Assembly (NCBI RefSeq): GCF_024323335.1
Contig: NC_066584.1
Coordinates: 431,545,408 to 431,609,407, forward strand
Length of the DNA stretch: 64,000 bases
Origin: Lathyrus oleraceus
Lineage: Eukaryota; Streptophyta; Magnoliopsida; Fabales; Fabaceae
Direction: 5' to 3'
Shown piece by piece: positions 45,041 to 56,083 of the stretch. Made by a program: the position numbers and the translations under genes. The stretch's first letter is position 1. Every line of letters begins with the position of its first letter. The notes under the pieces are model-generated. The model made no database searches, was not told where the DNA came from, and saw only the letters and a program-made list of their open reading frames with translations.

Positions 45041-45778
45041 GCTTCTACAGGTACAACTCCATTTGAAGTGGTGTATGGTCGTTCCCCTTTGGTAATCACT
45101 AATTATTTACCGGGCGAAGTTAAAGTGGAGGTTGTTCAATGAGACTTGGCTGATCGTGATGAATGCTTGCGACAACTGAAGCATCATCTAGCCTGTTCTC
45201 GTGACCGGATGAAGACACAGGCGGATAGACATCATAAAGAACGCTCTTTCGCAGTTGGTGACTTGGTTTTCTTGAAGCTGAGACCTCATGTGCAACAATC
45301 TGTTGTGGCTAGAATCTGTCCCAAGTTGTCTCCAAGGTATTTTGGCCCGTTTAAGGTGATTGAACGGGTTGGGGTTGTTGCTTACAGGTTGGAGTTACCT
45401 CCTACCTCTCGGATCCATCCTATTTTCCATGTTTCTTCGCTTAAGAAAGCGGTTGGTGATGTTGTTGTTAATCCAACTCTCCCTGCTAGTTTAGAGATTG
45501 ATGAAGACTTAGTGTGGGAACCAGAGACAACTTTAGACCAAAGGACAGTGATCTGACGTGGTATATCTACTTCTCAAGTTCTTATCCATTGGAAGAACAA
45601 TACCATTGAGGAAGCTACTTGGAAAGATAAGGACTTCATCACTGTTCAATTTCCTTCCTTCAGCCTTGAGGATAAGGCTATTTCTCTTGGAGGCGGCATT
45701 GATAGTGCACAGACTAAGGAGAAGGGTAAACCCGTCATTTGGAGGGTTTATCAAAAGAGAAATAAAATAAATAAGTAA
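45041..45778 (+). pseudogene. Reina-type integrase end and chromodomain, 3' part of split pol
   Basis: Resumes integrase at GTTPFEVVYGRSPLV, then FAVGDLVFLKLRPHVQQSV and HPIFHVSSLKKAVG. A chromodomain follows (VLIHWKNNTIEEATWKDKDF), fitting a chromovirus. Stops: TGA near 45140 and TGA 45554. Apart from these the frame stays open to TAA 45776, i.e. about 26 codons into the 3' LTR (from 45700), so the end of Pol is encoded by LTR sequence. Confidence 0.88.
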
Positions 45779-46047
45779 TATAATTTTATTGTGTTAGTTT
45801 GAATTCAAATAGTTAGTTATTGGCTGATGTTTTGGATGATATATAAGCTGTTGTTTATTGTTTTTTTAGGGGAGGGGGAAGTTTATTTGGAAGTTACTAG
45901 GCCAGAAGAAGTTATCTTCTGAAAGAGCAAATTACTCTTGTAGTTTTTCAGATTGTATTTCTTTTATTTATCAATAAAAATTCTCAAGTTCCTTGCAATT
46001 TCTCTTTCTCTATAATTCTGTTCTACGGGGGATTATTCATCGCATCA
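45700..46047 (+). repeat. 3' LTR of the Reina-type element, 348 bp
   Basis: TGATAGTGCACAG to CGCATCA. It is 22 bp longer than the 5' LTR, mainly from an A/T-rich segment near 45765-45792. Followed by GAATC. Confidence 0.9.
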
Positions 46048-46052
46048 GAATC

Positions 46053-46480
46053 ATACAATTGAATGGTTACATTTTGCTTGCCTTAATTTAGTCAGACGAT
46101 CAGCATAAGTATTGACCTTCCTAAAGATATGAATGATATGTATATTTTTTATGGTTCGTAACTCCTTTTGAATTTGTCTCACCAAGGTCATTTTTGTGTC
46201 AACATTGTAATTTTAATTAGTGATTGCCTCGTGCACAATTTTAGAATCTGTTTGGATGTTAACTTCCGTGTTTCCTTTGCTCTAAAGCATTTTTAATCCT
46301 TCCAACGCTACTAAAAACTCAACATTCATGGTCCTACATTTTCCTATAGCTTTGGCATGTCCCTTGATCCATTTTCCATTATTATCTCTTAAAACTCATA
46401 TGCATCATGTCTGGGTGTTCTTATACACTGCTTCATATGTGTTAAGAGTTAGTCCATCTTCATCCAGTGACTGCTATTTT
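46053..46480 (-). pseudogene. RNase H-like (RVT_3 type) remnant
   Basis: On the - strand: NGKWIKGHAKAIGKCRTMN, VEFLVALEGLKM, a stop, NTEVNIQTDSKIVHEAITN, a stop, then IHIIHIFRKVNTYADRLTKL. This order with a central TDSK and a late AD pair fits the RNase H-like domain found in plant LINEs and in host 'putative ribonuclease H' proteins. It ends at the target site of the Reina-type element, and the frame may continue on the other side (35488 leftwards, CPKKVFNLI). Confidence 0.6.
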
Positions 46481-48489
46481 ATGTAAATATCTAACTAGAT
46501 CTTCGAAGAACTTTTGTTCATCATTTCTTTACTCAATGAGTATTCGTGAACTCGCTCCCTGATTTGTCCAACCATGTTATGAGGAAATGATGAACTCATC
46601 CTCAAATATCCTTTGATTTCGCTAGTGCCATCACTCATCATCATGTCTTCTCATGTTGGATTGTATGTTTAAAGTCATTTAGTCCCGCACATTCAAAGTA
46701 AAGAAAGGCTCCCATTGGGAAGTAGTCACTAAAGCTAACCAAATGTGTTTTAGTATTTTGCAATTCCTTAAAGTGTGGATCATAGATTCTTGATAACTCA
46801 CTTTGAGGTATTATAGCCTTTAACACTTGATTTTATCATTTTATTCATTAATTTATTAGGTTAATTTTAGTGCATTTTTGTTGTTTTTAAGTAAGTTGTG
46901 AATAGCACAATAGGTGCTCTCATTTTTTAGTTTTTAGGGATGATTTTTGATAAGCCATGGCACGACAAATCTGGAACAACACTTTAACCCCAACTTTGAG
47001 ATGAGAGCGGGATGCAATGGAGTTTACAAAGAATGGAGGTTCACGATTTTAGGGCATACATGGCATCAATCAACAAATTGGAGTGCATTTGAATAAAAAA
47101 GTATTAATGCATGCAACAAGTTGTTATGGTCATTGCATAACAAATATGGGGGTGTCAGGTCAAATACGAGGGTGGTAGGATAAATTCTCTACCTGAACCA
47201 AAAATGTACGGGTTGGCTTGTGTATACTCATAAATACCTGAGTTCGAATAATTTATGGGTTGATTCTGTTTGCAACGGTGTGTTCGCGGGTCGATCCAAA
47301 TCCATGAACACTTTGATAAAAACGAACGAGTTGTGTGTGCATGAGTTGAATCCGGAGATGCATCTTTGAAATTTGAGGGAAATTTTTTATTTTCCATAGG
47401 GTGTTTTTCCACCCCATAGGATGAGCTAAGAAATTTCCTTCAGAAATTGGACAGAAATGGGCCTTAATAACTTAATTGTAGTTTGGGCTGGATGACACAT
47501 TTTGACCGGAATCCGCTCAACCTGACTCATTGTCACCCCTAACCAGAAGGAAAAGTTACTTAAAATTCTTCCAACTTTAAGTATAAATGTCAAACATCTT
47601 GGATGTTTGGCGCAGTGAAATTAACCCCTATTTACGGAGGAAATCCTTCGAGATGCGTGATACAGTACAAAATTTAATAAAGAGATCCAATTCTTGTATT
47701 CACACCGGTACTGGTAGACTTAAACAAATGCTCAAACTATCAAGTTTACTTGAGAATGGGGAAATCTTCAAGCGCCTAAACAACCCATCCTCAAACTCGT
47801 TGAAAGGCAACCTGAGTTTCAATAAAAAAAATTATGTATTCATAGAAAGAGATGGAGTACCAGAACCCCCTGACATTCTATAAAGCACATGCATAAAATC
47901 GGCCCTGATAGGTGCGACGCTCTAAAGATAATAGCGAAATAGCAAACTCATTGCTCATTTCGAACCGTTATAGCAACATGTGATTCATTTAATACCTAAC
48001 AGAGAAAGAAAAATAAATCCATTCACTAACTTAAGTGATAGACTCTTAACATCCTTCACATCACTTCAAGAATAATAATTTTGATTCCCAATATGTAAAA
48101 ATTAATCTTGCAACAACCACGGTCACTTTATTTTAAAAAATATCTAATTTTAATAACACTTAGCATAATTAATTATATGTATAACAAACCCACGCGATAA
48201 CATGGGTATTTGGCTAGTATATATGAAACACAAAAATATCACCATGACAAATACTAGTATTGAATTTCATTATTAAATATCTTTTTAAAAAGACATAGTA
48301 CACTCATATATAAATACTTTATCTTATAACCACACCCTGACAAAAACAGCATATAGTAATTTCCACACTCATACAAACTTTTAACTATGTATATAGAACA
48401 ATGAACAACTATCTAATTACAGAAAACAGAATCACTTCACAAATTTATAAAGAAATTTATTCTGGTAACTTGTTCTTCAATCAATTGGA
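46481..48489. other. Intergenic region, no recognised gene
   Basis: A 98-codon frame at 47587-47883 (+) has no recognised domain and no supporting context, so I do not call it a gene. The rest is AT-rich with no clear repeats. The part near 48490 serves as the 3' UTR of the LTI65-like gene. Confidence 0.4.
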
Positions 48490-51400
48490 TCACTCCTGAA
48501 CCCTTCCTTCATCCACAACTTTGCCATCATGTTTCACTTCTGCAACAGAATCCTTACCGATTCCTGCACCTATAACAAAACCATCAAAATCAGAACCATA
48601 TAATCATATATATAATATACATATCACACAGCATTATGCAAAATGTAGTAGAAAAGGAATTACCCTGTGGTGATGGACTCTCTTCAGATTTGGCAAACCA
48701 TGATCCAACAACACCCTTAACCCTGTCAACCATACCTTTTCCTGGACTAGCCACATTGCTTTCTTCAAGCACTTTCTCTGGCTTCTCAGCCTCACTATCA
48801 AATTTTCCATCCTCACTTTTCAACGGCTCGTCTTTCCCTTTATGTAAAGCTTCTGATATCACCTCAGCAAGTGCCTTATCTTCTTCACCAGGCCTTGACT
48901 TCTCATTGAAATAGTCCCTCACAGCAGCCCCTTTGTCCCCAGTTTTTGTTTCAGTTCCATCATTAGTATTACTACCAGTACCAGTGCTAGTTCCATCATT
49001 ACCGAGGTCATAAACTTCATCGTTTTCACGAGGGAGAGTTTTATCAGCTGTTGTTGCAGAAGAGAATTCATTTTCATCTGCGTAACTTTTGTTGGTTTTT
49101 GGTTCTGTCTCCACTGATTCTTCATAACCTGGTTGATTCTCAGCAGTGTTGGCGACGGTGTTAAAAGTTCCTTCTGTTTCGGAGGGGATTTCATGGTTTT
49201 TATTGATATTTTTGGATACTGTTTCTTGGGAAAATTCATTATGACTTTTTGATGCATCAAAGAAGTGCGGCACAGACTGAGGAGTATCATGGCTTCCAGC
49301 AGAAGCAGGATAATCAGTGTCAGCAACAGATGGCTGGATTTTTTGTTCCGTGATATATTTTGGCTCATCATCATGCACATTCAATCTCTCTAGAGATTCC
49401 TCAAGTGGTGTAAAGTCTTTTATTTCATCACTTCCTGTAAACAAACACAAAATTAGTACACGACTAATATATTGATACATAATGCAGTGTCTATAGCGAA
49501 ACCAAAAACCGAGCTCTGAAATTTTGTTGAATCGGCCTACTTAGTACTTACTAGCACCACTTGGATCAGTGTCTCGGGTTTGGTAACCAGGAAGAGTATA
49601 TGCCTCAGTTCTATTTCCTTGATCTTGAGAATCTTCCTCCGAAAATTCCTGGTTTCTATTGATATCTGTCGATACTGTTTCCTGAGGATATTCATTCTTA
49701 GTTTTTGTCGCATCAGAGAAGTGTGGCACAAACTGATCATGGCTTCCAGCAGAAGGAGGGTATTCAGTGTCAGCAACAGGTGGCTGGATTTTTGGCTCAT
49801 CATCGTGCACATTCAATCTCTCAAGAGATTCCTCAAGTGGTTTAATGTTTTTTGATTCACTTTCTTCACTTGGATAAGTGTCACTGGTTTGATACTTGGG
49901 AAGAGTATATGCCTCAATTCTACTTCCTTGTTCTTCAAAATCTTCTGAAAGTCCCGGCCTCTCCAAATCGGCCTTGAATTCCTCTGGCTTATCTTCTACA
50001 GCAGATGGTTTGGCTATGTTTTGATTGGTTTCAGTGGTTGTTGAAGAAACACCTTCAAATAGTGAATCGTGACGAGGTTCTTCTCCCTTAACTTTTGCAC
50101 CTTCAAAACCAGTTCCTGAATTTCCGAAATTTTCATCTTGCTTGTATTCAGGTGGAGGTGTAGCATTTTTAACATCTTCACTTAGATAAGTGTCATCGGT
50201 TTGATGCTTGAGAGGAGAATATGCCCCAGTTCTATTTACTCGGTCTTCAAAATCGTCTTTCGAAAATCCTAGCCTCGCCAAATTGGCCTTGAATTGATCT
50301 GGCTTATCTTCCACAGAAAATGGTTTGGCTATGTTTTGATTGGTTTCAGTGGTTGTTGAAGAAACATCTTCATCTAGTGAATCGCGGCGAGTTTCTTCTC
50401 CCTTAACTTTTGCACCTTCAAAATCAAATCCTGAATTTCCTAAATTCTCAACTTGCTCAGATTCAAATTTAGGTGTAGCACTTTTAACATCTTCACTATC
50501 ATAAACTGTACAACATCCAAACATATAAAAAAAAGTTTCAGAATTCTATTGATATTAATATTGAAACGAAAGCTTGTAGAACTTTTTTCTCACCTTCAAG
50601 ATTTGGATCAGTGTCTCTGGTTTTATAATTGGGAAGATCATATGCATCAGTTCCACTTCCTTGTTCTTGAGAATCTTCCTTCGAAACTATAGGCCTCTCG
50701 AAATCGGTCTTGAATTGGTCTGGCTTATCTTCCAGATCAAATGTTTTGGCCTTGTCAGTGGCTATGCTTTGATTGGTTTCAGTGTTTGAAGAAACACCTT
50801 CAGTGAATGGATCATGATGAGGTTCTTCTCCTACAACTTTTGAACCTTCCAAACCAAATACCAAATTTCTTAAATTTTCAACTTTCTCATATTCAGTTGT
50901 AGGTGTAGCACTTTTAACATCTCTACTACCATAATCTAGTGCAACATCCAAACACATAATCAAAAAGTTTCAGAATCATTTTGATATTGATATAGTAACA
51001 AAAATTTGTAGATTCTTATTTAAAATAAGTATCTAAAACCCATGTCTGACACACCACAGACACATGTAATCATTTCTATTTTCTCAAATTAATACCCGCG
51101 AGTCTAAACGTGTCAGTGTTGTGTCATGTGTCAGTGATTCATAGTCTAACATATTCTAATTGCAAAGAATGTATAGAAGAACATACTTGGTGCATGATGG
51201 CGTAGTGGCTCTTGAACATTTTCTTTACCCTCATCCAAGTCACCATCATCATCATCATCTTCTTCATCATCCTCAGGAGTATGCTGAATTTCAGTGTTAT
51301 GTCCACTGGTTTGATCAGGTGCTTGTTGACCATGCCCCGTTATACTGTTCTTAATTTTCCTAGCCTTCGCCTTCACCCTACTCATAACAGATTTCTTCTC

Positions 51401-51586
51401 AGGCTCAATAGAATTGTGCTCTTCTGCATCATGTGTCACTGCATCCAAAAATATGAAACATAAACAAAATATATAATTGTTTCAGATATTCTGAATATAT
51501 CATATAATCTTCTTACCTTGTTGTGAATCAAGGTTTTGTTCATCCTTGTTCTCAACCACTTTACTTTGAACTACTCTTGAATCCAT
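48490..51586 (-). CDS. LTI65: Low-temperature/desiccation-induced protein, LTI65/RD29B-like, six exons
   Basis: Exons 51586-51517, 51438-51187, 50935-50594, 50505-49552, 49434-48664 and 48569-48490 (all GT...AG, all phase 1) give 822 residues with no stop. Family signatures: the basic motif EKKSVMSRVKAKARKIKNSI near the N-terminus, then an acidic His/Asp segment; near the C-terminus KGAAVRDYFNEKSRPGEEDK and ALAEVISEALHKGKDE, and at the end GMVDRVKGVVGSWFAK. The protein is very hydrophilic, likely disordered, LEA-like and cytosolic or nuclear. Known members rise with ABA, drought, salt and cold. The middle is built of repeats: DVKSAT-x...VEDKPDQFK blocks occur three times over exons 3-4, and PLEESLERLNVHDDEPK blocks twice in exons 4-5. 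The promoter has ABRE and DRE motifs, matching the family. Confidence 0.92.
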
Positions 51587-51658
51587 GATTGATTGGTTGT
51601 ACTGTAGTGACAAACACAAGAAAAGAAAGTACTATAATAGAAAGAACAATAAGCTTCC

Positions 51659-51666
51659 TTTTTATA
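51659..51666 (-). promoter_or_regulatory. TATA box of the LTI65-like gene
   Basis: TATAAAAA on the - strand, 73 bp before the ATG, which predicts a short leader of roughly 45 nt. Confidence 0.7.
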
Positions 51667-51703
51667 GAGAAAAAAAAACCAACAAAATGAAACTGATTTT
51701 GGA

Positions 51704-51758
51704 GACACGTGTCACGTAACCGACATTTGACAGTTGTTGAGTATATTTGTACACGTGG
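51704..51758. promoter_or_regulatory. ABRE and DRE elements of the LTI65-like gene
   Basis: A palindromic G-box/ABRE GACACGTGTC at 51704-51713, a DRE/CRT core ACCGAC at 51719-51724 and a second ABRE ACACGTGG at 51751-51758, within 40-100 bp upstream of the TATA box. ABRE is bound by ABF/AREB bZIP factors (ABA response) and DRE by DREB/CBF factors (cold, drought). The same pairing is known for RD29A/RD29B promoters. Confidence 0.75.
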
Positions 51759-51799
51759 AGTGATGTAATTGGTGGTTTTTTGTAAGAGGATAAAACTGC

Positions 51800-52530
51800 T
51801 CCGTGTGTGAAAAGGGGTAAGAGACGAGTATGGATGAAAATGAAACCGTACAAGTGTCGACATGAAATCAATAGTGGTACTGTGTCATTTTTTAAAGAGG
51901 TATGTTACGTCGACATTAAATAGGATATTTAGAAAATGATAATTAGGAGTGTCTGTCGACATTACAAGATGAAATGGACTGTTCTTTATGTCACTTTCCA
52001 AATAATGTGGCTGTTAGAATGGTTACTTTTCAAGACTCCCTCCTAATTTAGGAGGGTCCAACCTTGCTGGATTATTTTACAAGTAAACTATAGGGACTGT
52101 TGAGTAGATCTAAGAAAATGTGAAACATAAAAATAAAAATGACAATTAAACTAGTGAATAAAGATTTAACAATTACAAATTTAAAACCAACTTACAAGCA
52201 AACTAAAGGCAGAGATAAATAACACTATGATGCAATTTGCCCTATAGAAATATTTGTTGAAAAAATGAAGATATTTGAGTTGGTGTAATTGATTCCAATT
52301 CTGAGGAACCGATTACTACTCCTTTATCATAGTTTAGTATCTTATAAAAGTTTACGATAACTGTAACTGGTTATAAATTTAGTGTAATCGATAACTACTA
52401 TGCAGTTTTGTGTTTTTAAAAGTTAGTAGCTTCCTGTAACCGGTTATAAGTTTGGTGTAACCGATAACAGGGTTGTAAATTTTGTTTTTTTATTAGTTGG
52501 TTAGCTACGTTGTTTTGTATTAGTTTTTAA
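51800..52530. other. Region between the stress gene promoter and a copia fragment
   Basis: No gene. From about 52355 to 52475 a phrase of the form GTAACYGGTTATAARTTTRG followed by GTAAYCGATAAC occurs twice, about 80 bp apart. Confidence 0.4.
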
Positions 52531-53060
52531 TGTTGGAAATTTACCAATTTTCCTTCAAGAAATTCACCAAAATCTATAGAAAATTTCAAATCGAATCTTG
52601 ATGAACAAGAATCAATCTTTCTGGTTGATTATTCATTTTGTTATTCACTCTTCAGTCGAGTGAATCAACCAACTTTGGTTCCAAGATTTTGGTGCACAAT
52701 AGTAATGAAAAGAAAGAAAAATTAAATTGGGGAAGAAAGAGAGATTAGGATTTTCGAATAAGGAAGAAGAAAAAGAAATTTTACAGAGTAACTCTCTGCT
52801 CTCAAACTGAGAATTTTATTCTTTGCAACTGCAAATATGTATTATTTTACAATGATATGGGTTACTCCCTATTTATAGATTTTGGGTTTGCTTTCTCCTC
52901 AAGCAAAGTGTGAATACCTAATTATGCTAACACTGCAAAATTGGGCTTAAGCAAAAGTTCATATTGAGGTTAACTCTTCAACACTTCGACACCTAGACAC
53001 TTAGACACCTAGGTGTTTCGACAACAACATGCTTCGACACCATGAAGTACATTTTCAACA
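52531..53060 (-). repeat. 3' LTR of the truncated copia, 530 bp
   Basis: From TGTTGGAAATTTACC to TTTTCAACA, with TGTTG/CAACA ends. The sequence near 52975-53045 has repeated CACTTCGACACCTAGACAC-type words. No partner LTR in the window. Confidence 0.75.
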
Positions 53061-53089
53061 CACCACCTAATTCATTATGTCTAAGCTAT

Positions 53090-54960
53090 TTACATCATCA
53101 TAAACCTTAACTTCTTAAGCACTTCGACCTGCACTCCTTTTGTCATGATATCTGCAATCTGATACTCAGTTCTGCAGTGTTCCAAGTTCTGCTTCACTTC
53201 TGCTACTTGCTCTCGAAGATAGTGGAACCTCATTTTGATGTGCGTGCTTCGTCGATGCGTTATCAGATTCTTTTCCAGATTGATAGCAAACATGATGTCG
53301 ATCTTCATGGTAATCACTTCATGATTCTTCCCTGTAATCTCTTTGACCAAATTCACCATCCAAGTTGCTTGACATGCACAAAGAGAAGCACATATGTACT
53401 CTGCTTCACACGACGACATTGCTACTACTGGTTCTTTTCTCGAACTCCAAGCAACTGGTGCACCACCTAGCATAAACATATAACCAGCTGTGGATTTTCT
53501 ATCCTTAGCATCACTACACCAACTTGAGTAGGTGTATCCCACTAGCTTGCATATCTATTCCTTTCAGATATCTTAGTATCCTCTTCGTCGTTGCTAGGTG
53601 TGGTACATTTGACTTCTGCATGAATCTGCTCAACATAACTACATAATATGCTAGATCAGGTCTTGTGTGACAAATGTATCGAAGTGATCCAATGAGTCTT
53701 CTGTACTACGTTAGATTGATATCATCTTCATCTATGTCTTTCGACGGTTGCAATCTGGGCTCAATTGGAGTCGAAGTTGGGTTGCAATCCTCTTAAGGAT
53801 TTCTCTTGTATATCTTCTTTAGTGCATCATCAAGTCTTTGCTACTCTTGTAGAATTCAATGCCAAGGAAATATGAGACATTTCCAAAGTCTGACATTTCA
53901 AACTCCTCACTTAGGTCATGTTTAAAAATTTTAATCTCCTTCTTGCACCTTCTTGCTATCAACAGATCATCGACATAGAGACGTAGCATAAGCAACTCAC
54001 TATTGATTCTTATTACATATACTCCATGCTCAGTTGTGCACTTCACAAATTCCTTCTCCCTTAGGAAACTTTATATCTTCTTATTCCAAGCTTTTGGAGC
54101 TTGCTTAAGTCCATACAGGGCTTTATGCAGCCTCATACCTTGCTTTTTTCGCCATGTTTCACAAGCCTAATTGGTTGTGCAACATACACTTCTTTATCTA
54201 AGGGATCATTCAGAAATGCACATTTCACTTCCATCTGACATATATGTCAGTTGTTCATGTTTGCTAGACCAACAATCAACCTGATCGCTTCGATTCTACC
54301 CATAGGTGCAAAAACTTCATCGAAGTCGATTCATTCCTTCTGAAGAAATCCTTTCGCCATAAGTCTTGCCTTATGTTGATTTACTTCACCTCTGGGAATT
54401 AACTTCATCTTTTATACCCATTTCACATTGATTTCCTTCTTGCTTTGGGCAATTCAACAAGTAACTTAGTGTTGTTGCCTTCGATGGGCTCTAGTTCCTC
54501 ATTCATTGCTTTCATCCACTTCAAATCCTTCAATGCTTTGGGTACATTGACTGGTTCGATATCTGCATAGAAAACATAATGTACTAGCTCACCTTCATCA
54601 TTGATCATATCATCTCACGTAATCACACATTTTTGCAACCTTGCAGGCATGCATCTTGTCCTTTGAGTTCTGGTTGTGCTTGCTTGACCTCTGACTTCTT
54701 CTTGTCAAACTTTGCTTTCGACTTGACTTGTTGGTTCTTCAGATAATATTCTCACTTAATCCTTCTTGACATTTTCAGTCCAATCCCATTCCTTAAGTTC
54801 ATCTATGTGTTTGCTGTGAATTTTGGCGAACAACCTCTGGTTTACCAAAACTTGTAGAGTTGGGTTACTTGCAGGATCAACCACACAAATCCTAGGACAT
54901 GTGCAAATCTAGATGGTCTTGAAGATGTCTAAAATCACTTCCATATCTTTCAGTTCTGTT
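53090..54960 (-). pseudogene. Copia pol remnant (integrase end, RT, RNase H)
   Basis: RNase H at 53542-53090 (CSDAKDRKSTAGYMFMLGG, MSSCEAEYICASLCACQATW, ADIMTKG). RT pieces with LRLYVDDLLIARRCKKEIKI and MSDFGNVSYFLGIEF at 53819-54046. At 54423-54608 there is PKALKDLKWMKAMNEELEPI, the RT start region. Upstream (to 54960) a decayed integrase C-terminus (NPTLQVLVNQRLFAK). Multiple stops and shifts. Confidence 0.8.
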
Positions 54961-54967
54961 CTCTAAG

Positions 54968-55658
54968 TGTTTTACGTCGAAATGTGTTGATTACAATGTT
55001 AAGTGGATGTAAATTTAACAAGATAAAGTAAATGGCGGAAAATAACTGATGAAATGTAAAGTGTCGAAAAGTAGAAAGTGCAGAAAGATAAATGACTGGA
55101 AAACATAAAAGGAATTTGTAAAGAACTTTGAACTTTATAAAATAAACTTTGAAAGAATTGGTGTTTGTTTACACATACATTTTCCAAATATGACTCTTTT
55201 CTCTCACATGGGTACTTTGAGTATTTTCAGGAATTTTGTATAAGTAATTTTTCACACCCTTTTTTAGATAATAACTACCCTATATATACATAAATAACAT
55301 AACTGTCATTAACGACTAAATCCTAAAACTACGACACATGGCTTTCCTCCTTTCGCCAGATGCTTCCACGCGTCTTCTGCCAAACGTCACAACTTTTTAA
55401 ATTCAAATTTATATGTTAAGTCGAAACGACGTCTTCCTTCAGGATTTTTGTCGAATTATCAACATACTGCAATGTTCTCCCTATCTGTCAAAAGTGCTTT
55501 TCCTAGGTGCAAACATCTTTGTCGAAATATCAAAACTTCCATTTTGTCGAAGTGTCGCAACCATACTTATTAATCAAATCGTTCCAACCCATGTCATCAT
55601 TTGTCGAAAACATCATTTCTTACACCAAATCTCATGGCGTCGAAAACGCACGTATACA
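54968..55658 (-). repeat. 3' LTR of the Tat-lineage element, ~691 bp (boundaries inferred)
   Basis: Right limit GTATACA directly before a polypurine tract (on the - strand). Left limit TGTTTTACG, where copia homology ends. No second LTR is present to confirm, so the limits rest on TG...CA ends and context. It holds at least eight GTCGAA words. Confidence 0.6.
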
Positions 55659-55660
55659 AA

Positions 55661-55675
55661 TTGCCCCCCAGCAAA
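55661..55675 (-). other. Polypurine tract of the Tat-lineage element
   Basis: On the - strand TTTGCTGGGGGGCAA just before the inferred 3' LTR. Confidence 0.7.
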
Positions 55676-55966
55676 GACGTTTCGACTGTTGTTCTGGAGA
55701 AACAGTCATTTGTTGTCAATCAGTGCTTTGATGCCATGTCATTTAAACTTCATTAAATGCAAGTTTGATAATCCCAATTTCCAATGCAGATTCATCATTA
55801 CACTTTCTCCACAATGTCACGTCTAGCCCACGTTCACAGCCTACTTCCATCATTTCCTCACGTCATGATTTCTTTTCAACTTCCACCTCTTTATCATTTC
55901 CATCAGAAATGGCCACGTGTCCCACTAAACACCATTACCATCTAAAACGTTTCAACATCTCCTTCC

Positions 55967-55974
55967 TATAAATA
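55967..55974 (+). promoter_or_regulatory. TATA box of the antisense PMD gene
   Basis: TATAAATA, 110 bp before the preferred ATG at 56084. Transcription would begin near 55998, which puts an earlier in-frame ATG at 55991 at or before the transcription start. Confidence 0.65.
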
Positions 55975-56083
55975 CCCATAAACCTTTTCTTTGAACCCTT
56001 TTACGTTTCAGATTTCCTTTTTTCATACCCATTCCTCAAGCTTTTCACATTTCCTGAGAAATCTTCTTCAGTTTTTTCCAGCA

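Larger units (their letters stand above)
35489..46047 (+). mobile_element. Ty3/gypsy chromovirus, Reina-type, degenerate, with nested copia
   Basis: Short LTRs (326 and 348 bp, ends TGATA/TATCA or CATCA) and a perfect 5-bp target duplication GAATC (35484-35488 and 46048-46052). Gag, protease, RT, RNase H, integrase and chromodomain are in the usual order. The LTRs differ at roughly 25 sites by eye (~8%) plus indels, so it is older than the copia element inside it. The coding frame is broken by many stops and at least two frameshifts, and split by that copia insertion. Confidence 0.92.
52531..54967 (-). mobile_element. Truncated, degenerate Ty1/copia element
   Basis: A 3' LTR at 52531-53060 is followed, going upstream on the - strand, by RNase H, RT and part of integrase. 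At 54967 the sequence stops exactly at the LTR start of the Tat element, so the 5' half was either moved beyond that element (right of the window) or lost. Confidence 0.8.

Noticed and set aside
47587..47883. 98-codon frame as a host gene
   Set aside because: No recognised domain, promoter or homologous context; kept only as a note.
48919..49380. Met/Leu-rich 153-codon frame within the LTI65-like gene
   Set aside because: Alternative frame of exon 5; the family frame has conserved motifs and splice continuity.
55991..56083. Upstream ATG adding 31 residues to the antisense PMD protein
   Set aside because: It lies about 20 bp after the TATA box, so at or before the expected transcription start; the ATG at 56084 has better context.
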